A stretch of DNA of 64,000 nucleotides from Sphingopyxis sp. OPL5 (GCF_003797775.2 NZ_CP060725.1:1116001-1180000), one strand, 5' to 3'; positions 35,409 through 44,942 are shown, counted from the first letter of the stretch. The notes: generated by a model from the sequence alone, not told the origin. Translations and numbers: made by a program.

Positions 35409-36587
35409 ATGACCCCCACCGCCACCATATTGCTGCTCGGCTCGGGCGAGCTCGGGCGTGAATTCGTAATTTCGGCGAAGCGCCTCGGATGCCGCGTGAT
35501 TGCCTGCGACAGCTATGCCGGCGCGCCCGCGATGCAGGTCGCGGATGCGTTCGAAGTCTTCTCGATGCTCGACGGCGACGCGCTGCGCGCGACGATCGAA
35601 AAGCATCGCCCCGACCATATCGTGCCCGAGGTCGAAGCGATCCGCACCGAAATCCTCGCCGAGGTCGAGGCCGAAGGGTTCCATGTCGTCCCCAGCGCGC
35701 GCGCCGCGCAGCTGACGATGAACCGCGACGCGATCCGCGATCTTGCCGCGAGCGAGTTGAAGCTCACCACCTCGACCTTCGAATATGCGACCACCCGCGA
35801 GGAACTGGCCGCCGCCGCGAACCGCATCGGCTTCCCGCTCGTGGTCAAGCCGGTGATGTCGTCATCGGGCAAGGGCCAAAGCACCGTCAAGACGGCCGCC
35901 GACATCGATGCCGCCTGGGACTATGCCGCCGCGGGCATGCGCGGCGACCGGCTGCGCGTGATCGCCGAAGCGTTCATCGACTTCGATTATGAAATCACGC
36001 TGTTGACGGTGCGCCACAAGGATGGCGTGACCTTCTGCCCGCCGATCGGCCACCGCCAGGAACGCGGCGACTATCGCGAAAGCTGGCAGCCCGCGGCGAT
36101 GTCGGCCGCCGCGTTGCAATCGGCGCAGGACATGGCGACCAAGGTCGTCGATGCGCTGGGCGGCCACGGCATTTTCGGGGTCGAGTTTTTCGTCAAGGGC
36201 GACGCGGTGATCTTCTCCGAACTCTCGCCCCGCCCGCACGACACCGGCATGGTGACCCTGATCTCGCAGCGGCTGACGCAATTCGACCTCCACGCCCGCG
36301 CCATCCTCGGCCTGCCGATCCCCGCGATCGCGGTGTCCGATGCCAGCGCCAGCGCGGTATTGCTGGCCGATCGCGACGCGAGCGATTTCGCGATCACCGG
36401 CCTCGCCGAAGCACTGGCCCAGCCCGACGCCGAAACGTCGGTCGACGCCCGCATTTTCGGCAAGCCCGTCACCCGCCCCTGGCGCCGCATGGGCGTTGCG
36501 CTCGCAAAGGTCGCGGGCGGCACGACCGACGAGGCGCGGGCCGCGGCGGTTGCCGCTGCCGCAAAGCTCGTCATCGACTATCGCTAG
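35409..36587 (+). CDS. purT: Formate-dependent phosphoribosylglycinamide formyltransferase
   Basis: 392 residues, exactly the family length. ATP-grasp enzyme: N-terminal [11 protein letters not shown], the substrate-binding EVEAIRTE stretch, the ATP-grasp loop [14 protein letters not shown] and metal-site [15 protein letters not shown]. It formylates GAR in purine synthesis using formate and ATP instead of formyl-tetrahydrofolate. It is followed after 28 bases by polA on the same strand. Confidence 0.96.
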   Translation: MTPTATILLLGSGELGREFVISAKRLGCRVIACDSYAGAPAMQVADAFEVFSMLDGDALRATIEKHRPDHIVPEVEAIRTEILAEVEAEGFHVVPSARAAQLTMNRDAIRDLAASELKLTTSTFEYATTREELAAAANRIGFPLVVKPVMSSSGKGQSTVKTAADIDAAWDYAAAGMRGDRLRVIAEAFIDFDYEITLLTVRHKDGVTFCPPIGHRQERGDYRESWQPAAMSAAALQSAQDMATKVVDALGGHGIFGVEFFVKGDAVIFSELSPRPHDTGMVTLISQRLTQFDLHARAILGLPIPAIAVSDASASAVLLADRDASDFAITGLAEALAQPDAETSVDARIFGKPVTRPWRRMGVALAKVAGGTTDEARAAAVAAAAKLVIDYR

Positions 36588-36615
36588 GGCGCATTGTCGC
36601 TGCTACATCCGCGCC

Positions 36616-39432
36616 ATGTCGGAAAAGAATCATCTCTATCTGGTCGATGGCTCCAGCTACATCTTCCGCGCCTATCACCGCCTGCCGCCGCTGACGAACC
36701 CGCAAGGGACGCCGGTCGGCGCGGTCTATGGCTATACGACGATGCTGTGGAAGCTGGCGAAGGACCTGCACGACGCCGACGGGCCGACGCATCTGGCGGT
36801 GATCCTCGACCACTCGAGCAAGTCGTTCCGTAACGACATCTACGACCAGTATAAGGCGAACCGGCCCGAGCCGCCCGAGGACCTGCGCCCGCAATTTCCG
36901 CTGATCCGCGACGCGACGCGCGCCTTCTCGCTGCCGTGTATCGAGCTTGAGGGTTTCGAAGCCGACGACCTGATCGCGAGCTATACCGAGGCGGCGGTCG
37001 CCGCTGGCTGGGACGTCACGATCGTCTCCTCCGACAAGGATCTGATGCAGCTGATCCGCGAACCGGCGGGCGACGCGCCGCAGGTCGACATGCTCGACAC
37101 GATGAAGAATGTCCGCCTCGGCCTCGACGCGGTGAACGAGAAATTCGGCGTCACCCCCGACCTCGTCGGCGACGTGCTCGCGCTGATGGGCGACGCGGTC
37201 GACAATGTCCCCGGCGTGCGCGGGGTCGGGCCGAAGACCGCGACCAAGCTGATCGTCGAATATGGCGACCTCGAAAAGGCGCTCGCGGGTGCCGAGACGA
37301 TGAAGCCGTCGAAACTGCGCGACAATCTGATCGAGCATGCCGATATGGCGCGGCTGTCGCGTATCCTCGTCGAGCTGAAGCGCGACACGCCGATGCCCGA
37401 CACGCTCGACCAGCTCAAGCTCGGCGCGATCCCGCCCGAACCCTTGAAGCTCTTCCTCGACGAACATGGTTTCCGCTCGCTGTCGGCGAAGCTCGATCTC
37501 GGCGCGACCCCCGGTGGCCCGCCGACGCTGCCGCGCACCGGCGCGGCCCCCGCGCCGGTTCCCGCTGGCGCACCCTCGACCCCGACCCTGCCCCCGATGC
37601 CGGCGATCGACCGCTCGCTTTACGAGACGGTGACGACGATCGAGGCGCTCGACCGCTGGATCGCAATGGCCAAAGCGGCGCATGTCGTCGCGGTCGACAC
37701 CGAAACCGCGAGCCTCGACAGCGTCACGGGCACCCTTGTCGGGGTCAGCCTGTCGACCGGTGCCGGCAAGGCCTGTTACATCCCGCTCGGCCATGGCGGC
37801 ACCGACATGTTCGCCGAAAAGCCCGACCAGATTCCGCTGGCCGAAGCGCTCGATCGCCTGCGCCCGCTGTTCGCCGACGATGCAGTGCTCAAGGTCGGCC
37901 ATAACCTGAAATATGACATCGGTGTGCTCGCGCAGCACGACATCGTGATCGCGCCCTATGACGACACGCTGGTGATGAGCTTCGCGCTCGACGCGGGCAA
38001 GCACCAGCACGGGCTCGACGAGCTGGCGAAGCTCCACCTCGATCACATCTGCCTCACCTTCAAGGAGATGTGCGGGACCGGCAAGTCGCAGATCAGCTTT
38101 GCCGAAGTCCAGCTCGACCGCGCGACCGAATATGCCGCCGAAGACGCCGAGGTCGCATGGCGCCTGTGGAAGCTGCTCAAGGTCCGCCTGCCGCTCGAAG
38201 GCGGCACCCGCGTTTACGAAATGGTCGACCGCCCGCTCGCCGCGATCGTCGAGGCGATGGAACGCGCCGGGATCATGGTCAATCGCGACTATCTGGCGAA
38301 GCTGTCGGGCGAGTTCGCGACCGAAATGCTGCGCATCGAGGGCGAAATCCACACCCTCGCGGGCCAGCCCTTCGCCATCGGCAGCCCCAAGCAGCTCGGC
38401 GAAATATTGTTCGACAAGCTCGGCCTCAAGGGCGGACGCAAGGGCAAGTCGGGCGACTGGTCGACCGACCAGAACGAGCTCGAACGGCTCGAACGCGACG
38501 GCGTGCCGATCGCGCGCAAGATATTGGAATGGCGCCAGCTCGCCAAGCTGAAGTCCACCTACACCGACGCCTTGCAGCAGCAGATCAACGCGAAGACCGG
38601 ACGCGTCCACACCAGTTACAGCCTCGTCGGTGCGCAGACCGGGCGATTGTCTTCGACCGACCCGAACCTTCAGAACATTCCGATCCGCACCGAGACCGGG
38701 CGCCAGATCCGCGACGCCTTCATCGCCGCGCCGGGTCATGTCCTGATCGCGGCCGACTATAGCCAGATCGAACTGCGCCTCGCCGCGCATATGGCCGATG
38801 TGCCCGAACTGAAGGAAGCCTTTGCGCAGGGGCAGGACATCCACGCCGCGACCGCGATCGAGCTGTTCGGCGAAAGCAACCGCGACACGCGCGGCAAGGC
38901 CAAGACGGTCAATTTCTCGATCCTCTACGGCATTTCGCGCTGGGGCCTCGCAGGGCGGCTTGAGGTCACGCCCGACGAGGCGCAAGCGCTGATCGCGCGC
39001 TATTTCGAGCGTTTCCCGGGGATCAGCGATTATATCACCGACACGCTGGAGAGCGTCCGCGCCAAGGGCTATACCGAGACGCTGTTCGGGCGAAAGACCT
39101 GGTTCCCGCGGATCAAGGCGGCAAGCCAGAACGAGCGCGCGGGCAGCGAGCGCGCCGCGATCAACGCGCCGATCCAGGGCACCAGCGCCGACCTGATCAA
39201 GCGCGCGATGGCGCGCATGCCCGCCGCGCTCGCCGAGGCCGGCCTGTCCGACGTAAAAATGCTCCTACAGGTCCATGACGAACTCGTCTTCGAAGCGCCC
39301 GAGGACAAGGCCGCCGCGGCGGGCGACGTCATCCGCAGCGTGATGATGGGCGCCGCCGAACCGGCGCTGACGCTTTCGGTCCCGCTGGAGGTCGAAATCG
39401 GCACCGGCAAGAGCTGGGGCGAAGCGCATTGA
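36616..39432 (+). CDS. polA: DNA polymerase I
   Basis: 938 residues from ATG 36616; the longer frame overlaps purT and is rejected. Domain order is the 5'-3' exonuclease (about 1-300, LVDGSSYIFRAYH at the start), a 3'-5' exonuclease domain with an intact DTE (VVAVDTETASLD, near 360), and the polymerase domain (about 530-938). Polymerase motifs are ADYSQIELRLAAH (A), KTVNFSILYGIS (B) and LQVHDELVFEAP (C). It fills gaps in repair and Okazaki-fragment processing. The proofreading acidic residues are present, unlike in some bacterial PolA proteins. Confidence 0.97.
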   Translation: MSEKNHLYLVDGSSYIFRAYHRLPPLTNPQGTPVGAVYGYTTMLWKLAKDLHDADGPTHLAVILDHSSKSFRNDIYDQYKANRPEPPEDLRPQFPLIRDATRAFSLPCIELEGFEADDLIASYTEAAVAAGWDVTIVSSDKDLMQLIREPAGDAPQVDMLDTMKNVRLGLDAVNEKFGVTPDLVGDVLALMGDAVDNVPGVRGVGPKTATKLIVEYGDLEKALAGAETMKPSKLRDNLIEHADMARLSRILVELKRDTPMPDTLDQLKLGAIPPEPLKLFLDEHGFRSLSAKLDLGATPGGPPTLPRTGAAPAPVPAGAPSTPTLPPMPAIDRSLYETVTTIEALDRWIAMAKAAHVVAVDTETASLDSVTGTLVGVSLSTGAGKACYIPLGHGGTDMFAEKPDQIPLAEALDRLRPLFADDAVLKVGHNLKYDIGVLAQHDIVIAPYDDTLVMSFALDAGKHQHGLDELAKLHLDHICLTFKEMCGTGKSQISFAEVQLDRATEYAAEDAEVAWRLWKLLKVRLPLEGGTRVYEMVDRPLAAIVEAMERAGIMVNRDYLAKLSGEFATEMLRIEGEIHTLAGQPFAIGSPKQLGEILFDKLGLKGGRKGKSGDWSTDQNELERLERDGVPIARKILEWRQLAKLKSTYTDALQQQINAKTGRVHTSYSLVGAQTGRLSSTDPNLQNIPIRTETGRQIRDAFIAAPGHVLIAADYSQIELRLAAHMADVPELKEAFAQGQDIHAATAIELFGESNRDTRGKAKTVNFSILYGISRWGLAGRLEVTPDEAQALIARYFERFPGISDYITDTLESVRAKGYTETLFGRKTWFPRIKAASQNERAGSERAAINAPIQGTSADLIKRAMARMPAALAEAGLSDVKMLLQVHDELVFEAPEDKAAAAGDVIRSVMMGAAEPALTLSVPLEVEIGTGKSWGEAH

Positions 39433-39434
39433 CG

Positions 39435-39941
39435 ATGCTCGCGCTGGCGGCTGCGTTGCTGCTTCAGGATGGTGCGGCGGTGGTGGTCCCGCCGCCGGTT
39501 GTGGAAACCGCACCGCGGCCCGCCGCCATCCCCACGATCGCCGATGAGGACATGCGCCTGTTCGCCGCGCTCAACGGCCGCAAGGTCGCGGGGCGCCCGG
39601 TCGGTGGCCCCTATCCGACCGCCGACAAGATTCTGCTGCTCAACCGCGACCGCAATGGCCATCCCGACATCGGCGGCAGCCTCGCGATGCCGGTGCGCCA
39701 GTCGCTGCCCGCGCCGCCCGCCGGGACGATCGCGGTCGTCCGGCTGCACCAGCGCTCCGAAACCGTCGTCCCCGGCCCGACCGCCGACGACCTCGCCTTC
39801 GTCGCGGCGAACAGGATTCCGCTGTTCGTGATCGGCGAATGGGCGCGCCCCGCGCCGATGTGGGAGGTCGCCTGGCAGGGCGACGCGGTGCGCTACCGCG
39901 TGATCGGCGACGTCGGCGAAATCGGTCCCTGGCAGGATTGA
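39435..39941 (+). CDS. Conserved protein of unknown function, coupled to polA
   Basis: 168 residues from ATG 39435; an in-frame TTG at 39429 overlaps the polA stop and is an alternative. The first 12 residues are hydrophobic but short for a signal peptide. The middle has GPYPTADKILLLNRD, and a later segment (TVVPGPTADDLAFVAANRIPLFVIG) resembles the end of proteins with DUF4329 or JAB-like folds; this likeness is weak. Its position right after polA suggests co-transcription, but no function can be assigned. Confidence 0.6.
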   Translation: MLALAAALLLQDGAAVVVPPPVVETAPRPAAIPTIADEDMRLFAALNGRKVAGRPVGGPYPTADKILLLNRDRNGHPDIGGSLAMPVRQSLPAPPAGTIAVVRLHQRSETVVPGPTADDLAFVAANRIPLFVIGEWARPAPMWEVAWQGDAVRYRVIGDVGEIGPWQD

Positions 39942-39945
39942 CGCC

Positions 39946-40578
39946 TCAGGGCTGCGGCCCGAAGCGGTTGGGACCCGGCGTCCCGGCGCGCAACAATTCG
40001 ATCACCAGCACGAGCATCGCGAGGCCGGCAACGATCGCCGCCCAGCTCGCCCCGGACGCCTCGGGCTGCATCTTCGCGATCAGCCCGAAAATGTCGCTCG
40101 GCTGTTGCGGGCCGCTTTGCGCGGCCAGTTCCGCCGACAGTTTCGGCATCATGCCCAGGATATGCTCGGTCCGGCGCGCCTGATCGATGCCCGTCACCAC
40201 CGCCGCAAGCGGCAGGATCAACGCGAACAGCCCGCTGCGCCCCCGGTCGTGCAGGCGGCGCGCGGTCGCCGTCAGCAACAGCAGCGTGGCCACCGCATGC
40301 ATCGCCACCGCGATGTAGATCGACGCGATCATGCCCTCGAACATCTCGGTCATCATCTTCAGATTGGCCGCCCTGGCATCATAATCGGGCTGCATCGCGC
40401 CCTGCAGGTCGATCGACGGAAAGGTGAGCACGACCTGCGCGATCATCTGGACCGCGACCAGCGGCGCAAGGACGATAGCGAAATAGATCCAGAACTGGAC
40501 CCGGTCGTCGCGCCCGCGGGGATCGATCGTCCCCGCCACCCCGCGCCGCACGATCCTCCCGATTGAAATATCGGCCAT
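39946..40578 (-). CDS. DUF805 family membrane protein
   Basis: 210 residues from ATG 40578, preceded by GGGGGAGACAA. Hydrophobic segments occur at about 27-47, 87-110, 122-140 and 180-198. The DUF805 hallmark ARRLHDRGRSG follows the second segment. An inner-membrane protein of unknown function. It is convergent with the gene downstream of polA and divergent from the CDP-alcohol phosphatidyltransferase. Confidence 0.8.
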   Translation of the reverse strand: MADISIGRIVRRGVAGTIDPRGRDDRVQFWIYFAIVLAPLVAVQMIAQVVLTFPSIDLQGAMQPDYDARAANLKMMTEMFEGMIASIYIAVAMHAVATLLLLTATARRLHDRGRSGLFALILPLAAVVTGIDQARRTEHILGMMPKLSAELAAQSGPQQPSDIFGLIAKMQPEASGASWAAIVAGLAMLVLVIELLRAGTPGPNRFGPQP

Positions 40579-40728
40579 TTGTCTCCCCCTTCGGCTTTCC
40601 GGATAGCCGTTCGGCGACGGCGCGCCAAGCATATGCCGCGTCCATCCGCCCCGCCGCGGAGCCGGGCTGCGTGGTCGCGCCCTTTCCCCCCTGCGAAATT
40701 GCGCCTATGACGCCCGCGTGACGTCTGG

Positions 40729-40746
40729 CTGACACAGATGTGACAG
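40729..40746. promoter_or_regulatory. Near-palindrome resembling a Pho box
   Basis: On the reverse strand the 18 bases read CTGTCAC-ATCT-GTGTCAG, two seven-base units with a four-base gap as in PhoB boxes; the second unit matches CTGTCAT at five of seven. It is also a dyad with one mismatch. It lies 20 bases before a phospholipid gene start. A PhoB role is only a possibility. Confidence 0.3.
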
Positions 40747-40765
40747 CCCCCGACGAAAGGCCGAC

Positions 40766-41443
40766 ATGAGCAGCATTCCCCCGCAGGCGGCGACCCCTCC
40801 GGTCCGCATCCAGCAGAATATCCTCGCGCGCGGCGAACGCCGCCTGCTCAACTGGATCTGCCCGCGCCTTCCCGGCTGGGTCACCCCCGACCAGCTGACG
40901 ACCTTGGGCTTCCTCGGCGCAGTGATGGTCGCGATGGGTTATATGCTGAGCTGGCTCGGCCCGGCGTGGCTCTCGCTGTCGGTGGCCGGCTATGTCGTCC
41001 ACTGGTTCGGGGATTCGCTCGACGGCAGCCTCGCGCGCTGGCGCCGGATCGAACGCCCCTCTTATGGCTATTTCGTTGACCATAGCGTCGACGGCCTCGC
41101 CATTTTCCTGATGGTCGGCAGCATCGGACTCAGCCCCTATATGCGCTTTGACGTCGCACTGATCGCGGTAATCGGATATCTGCTGCTGGCGATCCACAGC
41201 TTCCTCGCCGCCAAGGTCGTCGGCGAATTCCGCCTCTCCTACATGGCGGGCGGTCCCACCGAACTGCGGCTGATGCTGATCGCGATGACCGGGTTGATGC
41301 CGATCGTCGGCGGCGCCGATGTCTGGCACACCAATTTCTCGCCCTTCGATCTTTTCGGGCTCACCATCTCCAGCATCCTCGTCACCCTGTTCGTGACGCA
41401 AAGCTTCGCCACCGCGCGCCAGCTGGCCCACCGCCGCGACTAA
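40766..41443 (+). CDS. CDP-alcohol phosphatidyltransferase family protein
   Basis: A 225-residue integral membrane enzyme. The family motif D-G-X2-A-R-X(8-9)-G-X3-D-X3-D is intact in the segment beginning DGSLARW and ending DHSVD (about 76-98). It transfers a phosphatidyl (CDP-diacylglycerol) or similar group to an alcohol at the inner membrane. The exact alcohol cannot be read from the motif. Several helices follow. It stands alone, with a possible regulatory dyad just upstream. Confidence 0.88.
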   Translation: MSSIPPQAATPPVRIQQNILARGERRLLNWICPRLPGWVTPDQLTTLGFLGAVMVAMGYMLSWLGPAWLSLSVAGYVVHWFGDSLDGSLARWRRIERPSYGYFVDHSVDGLAIFLMVGSIGLSPYMRFDVALIAVIGYLLLAIHSFLAAKVVGEFRLSYMAGGPTELRLMLIAMTGLMPIVGGADVWHTNFSPFDLFGLTISSILVTLFVTQSFATARQLAHRRD

Positions 41444-41510
41444 ACCCGCCTGCCTTTTCGCTTGATTGTATTGTCATAATAATACAGCTAGCCGAAAAGA
41501 GGAGGGCGAC

Positions 41511-42752
41511 ATGAATCTCTGGAAAACCGCCTTGGCCGCCGCATGGATCGCGGCGCTTCCGTTCACGGCCGCCGCCGCCGATCCTGCCGCATCCGCGCCC
41601 GAGCCGATCGAAATCCTGCCGATCGCCTTTTCCGCCGAGGGCCTGTCGGGTCCCGGCGGCGATCGGCTGCGCGCCGAACTCGCCGGCGTCCAGTTCATCG
41701 CGCTCGGCGAGGATCATGGCTTTGCGGGGTCGCCCGAACTCGGCATGGCGCTGGCGCATGACGTCGCCGCGCTGCCCGGCGCGGCGCCGCTCTATCACGC
41801 GGTCGAGGTCGGCCCGGTCACCACCCGCTGGGCCGGGCAGACGCTGCGCGACGGCGGACCCGACGCACTCGGCAAATCGCTCGCCGGACGGCCCTTTGCC
41901 ATGCCCTTCCTGTCGAACGTCGAGGATGCGAAACTCGCCGCGCCCTTTGCCGCCAGCGACGGGTTGTGGGGCATCGACCAGGAATTCGTCGGATCGCCGA
42001 CGATCCTGCTCGACCTGCTCGCCGAGCGCGCAAAGGACAAGGCGACGAAGGATTTGCTCGCGGAATGGCGCGACAGGGACAAGACCGCGCTCGGCGCCGG
42101 CCGGTTCGACGCGATCATGCTCCAGACGACCACCCCCGCCGGTTTCGCCGACCTCAGGTCGCGCTTCGCCGGCGATGTCGAGGCGCTCGCGATCGTCGAC
42201 GCGCTCGCGAACAGCGCCGCGATCTACCAGCTCAACGACAGCGGACGCTATCTGGAGAATAACGAGGTCCGCGCCGCCTTGATGCGCGGCTATTTCCTGC
42301 GCGCCTGGCGCGGCGCGGCGCCGAACGCACCGACGGTGCTGTTCAAGATGGGCGCCTATCATATGGGACGCGGCACGACGCCGACGTCGATCTATGATAT
42401 CGGATCGCTACTGCCCGGCCTCGCCGCCGCGAATGGCAAGACGTCGCTTCACATCGCCTATGTGCCGCTGGCGGGGATGGTTCGCACCGTCAAGCCGTCG
42501 CCCACCGCCTTCACTGCGGTCGTGCCTTATGAAGATGAGGCGATCGGTCCGATCCTCGACGCCGCGGGCATCGCCCGCGACAGCCTGCCCGCGACGGGCC
42601 ATGTCCTGATCCCGCTCGCGCCGCTGCGCCACAAACTGCAGGGCAAGGCGCTGCGCGAATTGCCAAGTTTTCCGCGGTTCATGCTGCTCGGTTACGACTA
42701 TCTGGTCACGACGCGCGATGCGAAACCCGCGACGCATTTCGAGGCGCGTTAG
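41511..42752 (+). CDS. Secreted protein with erythromycin-esterase/ChaN-like motifs
   Basis: 413 residues; ATG 41511 is behind GAGGAGGGCGAC. The signal peptide ends at about residue 23 (AAAA). Motifs suggest the EreA/ChaN-like fold: ALGEDHGFAG (about 64-73), YHAVEVGP, GIDQEFVG, and KMGAYHMGRG late in the protein. These resemble the Glu/His metal or catalytic set of the erythromycin esterase superfamily. It does not have the overall look of a resistance esterase and may be a housekeeping periplasmic hydrolase. It is convergent with pheA, with stops overlapping by four bases. Confidence 0.6.
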   Translation: MNLWKTALAAAWIAALPFTAAAADPAASAPEPIEILPIAFSAEGLSGPGGDRLRAELAGVQFIALGEDHGFAGSPELGMALAHDVAALPGAAPLYHAVEVGPVTTRWAGQTLRDGGPDALGKSLAGRPFAMPFLSNVEDAKLAAPFAASDGLWGIDQEFVGSPTILLDLLAERAKDKATKDLLAEWRDRDKTALGAGRFDAIMLQTTTPAGFADLRSRFAGDVEALAIVDALANSAAIYQLNDSGRYLENNEVRAALMRGYFLRAWRGAAPNAPTVLFKMGAYHMGRGTTPTSIYDIGSLLPGLAAANGKTSLHIAYVPLAGMVRTVKPSPTAFTAVVPYEDEAIGPILDAAGIARDSLPATGHVLIPLAPLRHKLQGKALRELPSFPRFMLLGYDYLVTTRDAKPATHFEAR

Positions 42753-43639
42753 GTGCGCGCGCGCGCCTGACGATAGATCCCGAGCAGGCGCAGCGTCTTG
42801 GTCTGGAAATCGAGTTCTTCGAGCGCGCGATCGATGCGTTCCTCGCCCGGCGCCCCGACGATGTCGGCATAAAAGGTCGTCGCGGTGAAACTGCCCCCGA
42901 CCTGATAGCTTTCGAGCTTGGTCATGTTGACGCCGTTGGTCGCGAAGCCGCCAAGCGCCTTGTAGAGCGCGGCGGGAATGTTGCGGACTTCGAAGATGAA
43001 GGTCGTCATCAGCGGGACGTCCTGCGGCAGTTCGGTCAGCGGTTCGCGCGCCAGCACGACGAAACGCGTCATATTGTGGTCGGCGTCCTCGATCCCGGTC
43101 TCGTGCAGCTTGAGCCCGTAGAGGTCGGCAGCGTGCGGCGGTGCCAGCGCGGCGAGCCCGACCTCGTCGCTGTCCGCGACCCACGCCGCGGCGCCCGCGG
43201 TATCGCTGTGCGCCACCGGGTCGATGCCGTTGCCGCGCAGCCATTTGCGGCACTGCCCCAGCGCCTGTTCATGGCTCATCGCGCGCGTCAACGGGCCGAG
43301 GTCGCGACTCATCAGACCGTATCGGATGCGCAGGAAATGCTCGCCGACGATCGACAGGCCGGATTCGGGGAGCAGGAAATGGATGTCGGCGACGCGGCCG
43401 TGCAGACTGTTTTCGATCGGGATGATCGCGCGGTCGACGCGCCCGTCGCGCACCGCCTCGATCGCATCCTCGAACGAATAGCAGGGCAAGGGAAGCGAAT
43501 TCGGGTCATATTCGCGCGCCGCGAGGTCGCTGTTGGCGCCCGGCGCGCCCTGAAACGCAAGGCCACGCGCCGGTTCGGCGAGTGCCGCCGCTTTCATTTC
43601 GTCGACCAATGCCTGCGCCGATGCCGAATAACTGCCCAT
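42749..43639 (-). CDS. pheA: Prephenate dehydratase
   Basis: 296 residues, monofunctional type without a chorismate mutase domain. The catalytic domain starts at LAFQGAPGANS, includes PIENSLHGRV, and has the conserved Thr-Arg-Phe (NMTRFVVL). A C-terminal ACT domain (about 205-290) carries the phenylalanine-binding LESYQVGGSF segment, a variant of the usual ESRP. It converts prephenate to phenylpyruvate in phenylalanine synthesis and is likely feedback-inhibited by phenylalanine. The start ATG follows GGAAGGCACAT. Confidence 0.95.
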   Translation of the reverse strand: MGSYSASAQALVDEMKAAALAEPARGLAFQGAPGANSDLAAREYDPNSLPLPCYSFEDAIEAVRDGRVDRAIIPIENSLHGRVADIHFLLPESGLSIVGEHFLRIRYGLMSRDLGPLTRAMSHEQALGQCRKWLRGNGIDPVAHSDTAGAAAWVADSDEVGLAALAPPHAADLYGLKLHETGIEDADHNMTRFVVLAREPLTELPQDVPLMTTFIFEVRNIPAALYKALGGFATNGVNMTKLESYQVGGSFTATTFYADIVGAPGEERIDRALEELDFQTKTLRLLGIYRQARART

Positions 43640-43807
43640 ATGTGCCTTCCCGCGTGGAGGCCGCGCGCATAGCGGCGCGGGCCTTTTCGCGCAACCGGCG
43701 TGAAGAGCCTTTCATCCCCTTGCGCCGCCGTGCGCGCACCAGTAAGGGAGCGTCCAAATCAGATATGAGCGTCCATGGGCGGGCGCCAGCGAACGGGGCT
43801 GCAAAGC

Positions 43808-44461
43808 ATGGACAATCGCAACAATACCATCGCCGGCTGGGTGCTCTTTGCGGGCATTTGCGCGCTTGGTCTGACCATCGGGTCGGGCATGGTGTTCGCC
43901 GACCATCATCCTGAAAAGGAAGGCTATCCGATCGAGGACGCCGAAGGCGGTGCCGGCGGCGGCGAATCGGCCGTCCCGCTTCCCAACCTGCTCGCCGCGG
44001 CGGATGTCGCGAAGGGCGAGGCGGTGTTCGCGAAATGCGCCGCATGCCACACGATCAATGCGGGCGGCGCCAACGGCGTCGGCCCGAACCTCCATGCGGT
44101 GGTGGGCGACGAAATCGGCCACGGCCGGGGCGGCTTCGCTTTCTCCGACGCGCTCAAGAGCCACGGCGGCACCTGGACCTTCGAGAATATGGACCATTGG
44201 CTCGCCAGCCCGCGCAAGTTCGCGAGCGGCACCAAGATGTCGTTCGCCGGCCTGTCGAGCGCCGAAGATCGCGCGAACCTGATCGTCTATCTGAACGCCC
44301 AGGGTTCGAACGTTCCGCTGCCCGCCGCCGAAGCCGCTCCGGCAGCTGACGCCGCTGCGGCCCCGGCCGAAGGCGCGGCGGCACCCGCCGCCGACAAGGG
44401 CGCCGCTGCACCGGCGGCAGGCGCCGCGGCCGCTCCCGCCCCGGCCGAAGCCAAGAAGTAA
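43808..44461 (+). CDS. Membrane-anchored cytochrome c with Ala/Pro-rich tail
   Basis: 217 residues. An uncleaved-looking N-terminal membrane segment (about 9-30) leads to a class I cytochrome c domain. The heme site is CAACH, and the axial methionine probably lies in TKMSFAG. This fits the CycM/c552 type that links the bc1 complex to terminal oxidase in alphaproteobacteria. The last 45 residues are a low-complexity Ala/Pro/Glu tail. Its stop TAA shares a base with the ATG of the next cytochrome gene, so the two are translationally coupled. The start could also lie at 43775. Confidence 0.88.
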   Translation: MDNRNNTIAGWVLFAGICALGLTIGSGMVFADHHPEKEGYPIEDAEGGAGGGESAVPLPNLLAAADVAKGEAVFAKCAACHTINAGGANGVGPNLHAVVGDEIGHGRGGFAFSDALKSHGGTWTFENMDHWLASPRKFASGTKMSFAGLSSAEDRANLIVYLNAQGSNVPLPAAEAAPAADAAAAPAEGAAAPAADKGAAAPAAGAAAAPAPAEAKK

Positions 44462-44898
44462 TGCGCCTCGCGCCCGTCGTGCTGGCGGGCGCGCTCGTGC
44501 TTGCGGGCGCGCTGGCGGGTTGCGGGAAAGGCGACAAGCCGGCCGCAGAAACCCCGGACGCGCCGTCCGCCCCCCCCGAAGCGACGGTCGAACCGACCGC
44601 GGCGATGGGCGAACAGATCTTCAAGCGCTGCGTCGCGTGCCACACGATCGACAAGGGCGGCAACAACGCCATCGGGCCCAATCTGCACGGCGTCGTCGGC
44701 CGCGCGGTCGCCTCGCACGCCGGTTTCAGCTATTCGTCCGCGATGAAGGCGAAAGGCGGCATCTGGGACGACGCGGCGCTCGATCTTTATCTCAAACAGC
44801 CGATGATGGCGGTGCCCGGAACGCGCATGGCGTTCGCGGGCATTCCCGACGATGCCGATCGCAAGGCGTTGATCCTGTATCTGGACGCGCAGAAATAG
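44461..44898 (+). CDS. Cytochrome c lipoprotein
   Basis: 145 residues. The signal peptide ends in a lipobox (LAGC, Cys21). A charged spacer precedes the class I heme motif CVACH at about 58-62, with the axial methionine in GTRMAFAGI. It would be a lipid-anchored periplasmic electron carrier. It is coupled by overlap to the membrane cytochrome upstream and resembles it around the heme, suggesting an old tandem duplication. A REP-like palindrome follows at 44910. Confidence 0.88.
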   Translation: MRLAPVVLAGALVLAGALAGCGKGDKPAAETPDAPSAPPEATVEPTAAMGEQIFKRCVACHTIDKGGNNAIGPNLHGVVGRAVASHAGFSYSSAMKAKGGIWDDAALDLYLKQPMMAVPGTRMAFAGIPDDADRKALILYLDAQK

Positions 44899-44909
44899 GC
44901 GGCTGGCGG

Positions 44910-44927
44910 CCCCCGCCTTCGCGGGGG
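44910..44927. repeat. REP-like palindrome
   Basis: CCCCCGC-CTTC-GCGGGGG between the cytochrome pair and the convergent LOG gene; same core as at 30681 and 30729. It may act as a two-way transcription stop. Confidence 0.75.
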
Positions 44928-44942
44928 CGACGAAAGGGCGGC

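Noticed and set aside
36571..38985. 804-codon reverse open frame across polA
   Set aside because: Antisense shadow; polA motifs on the forward strand are complete.
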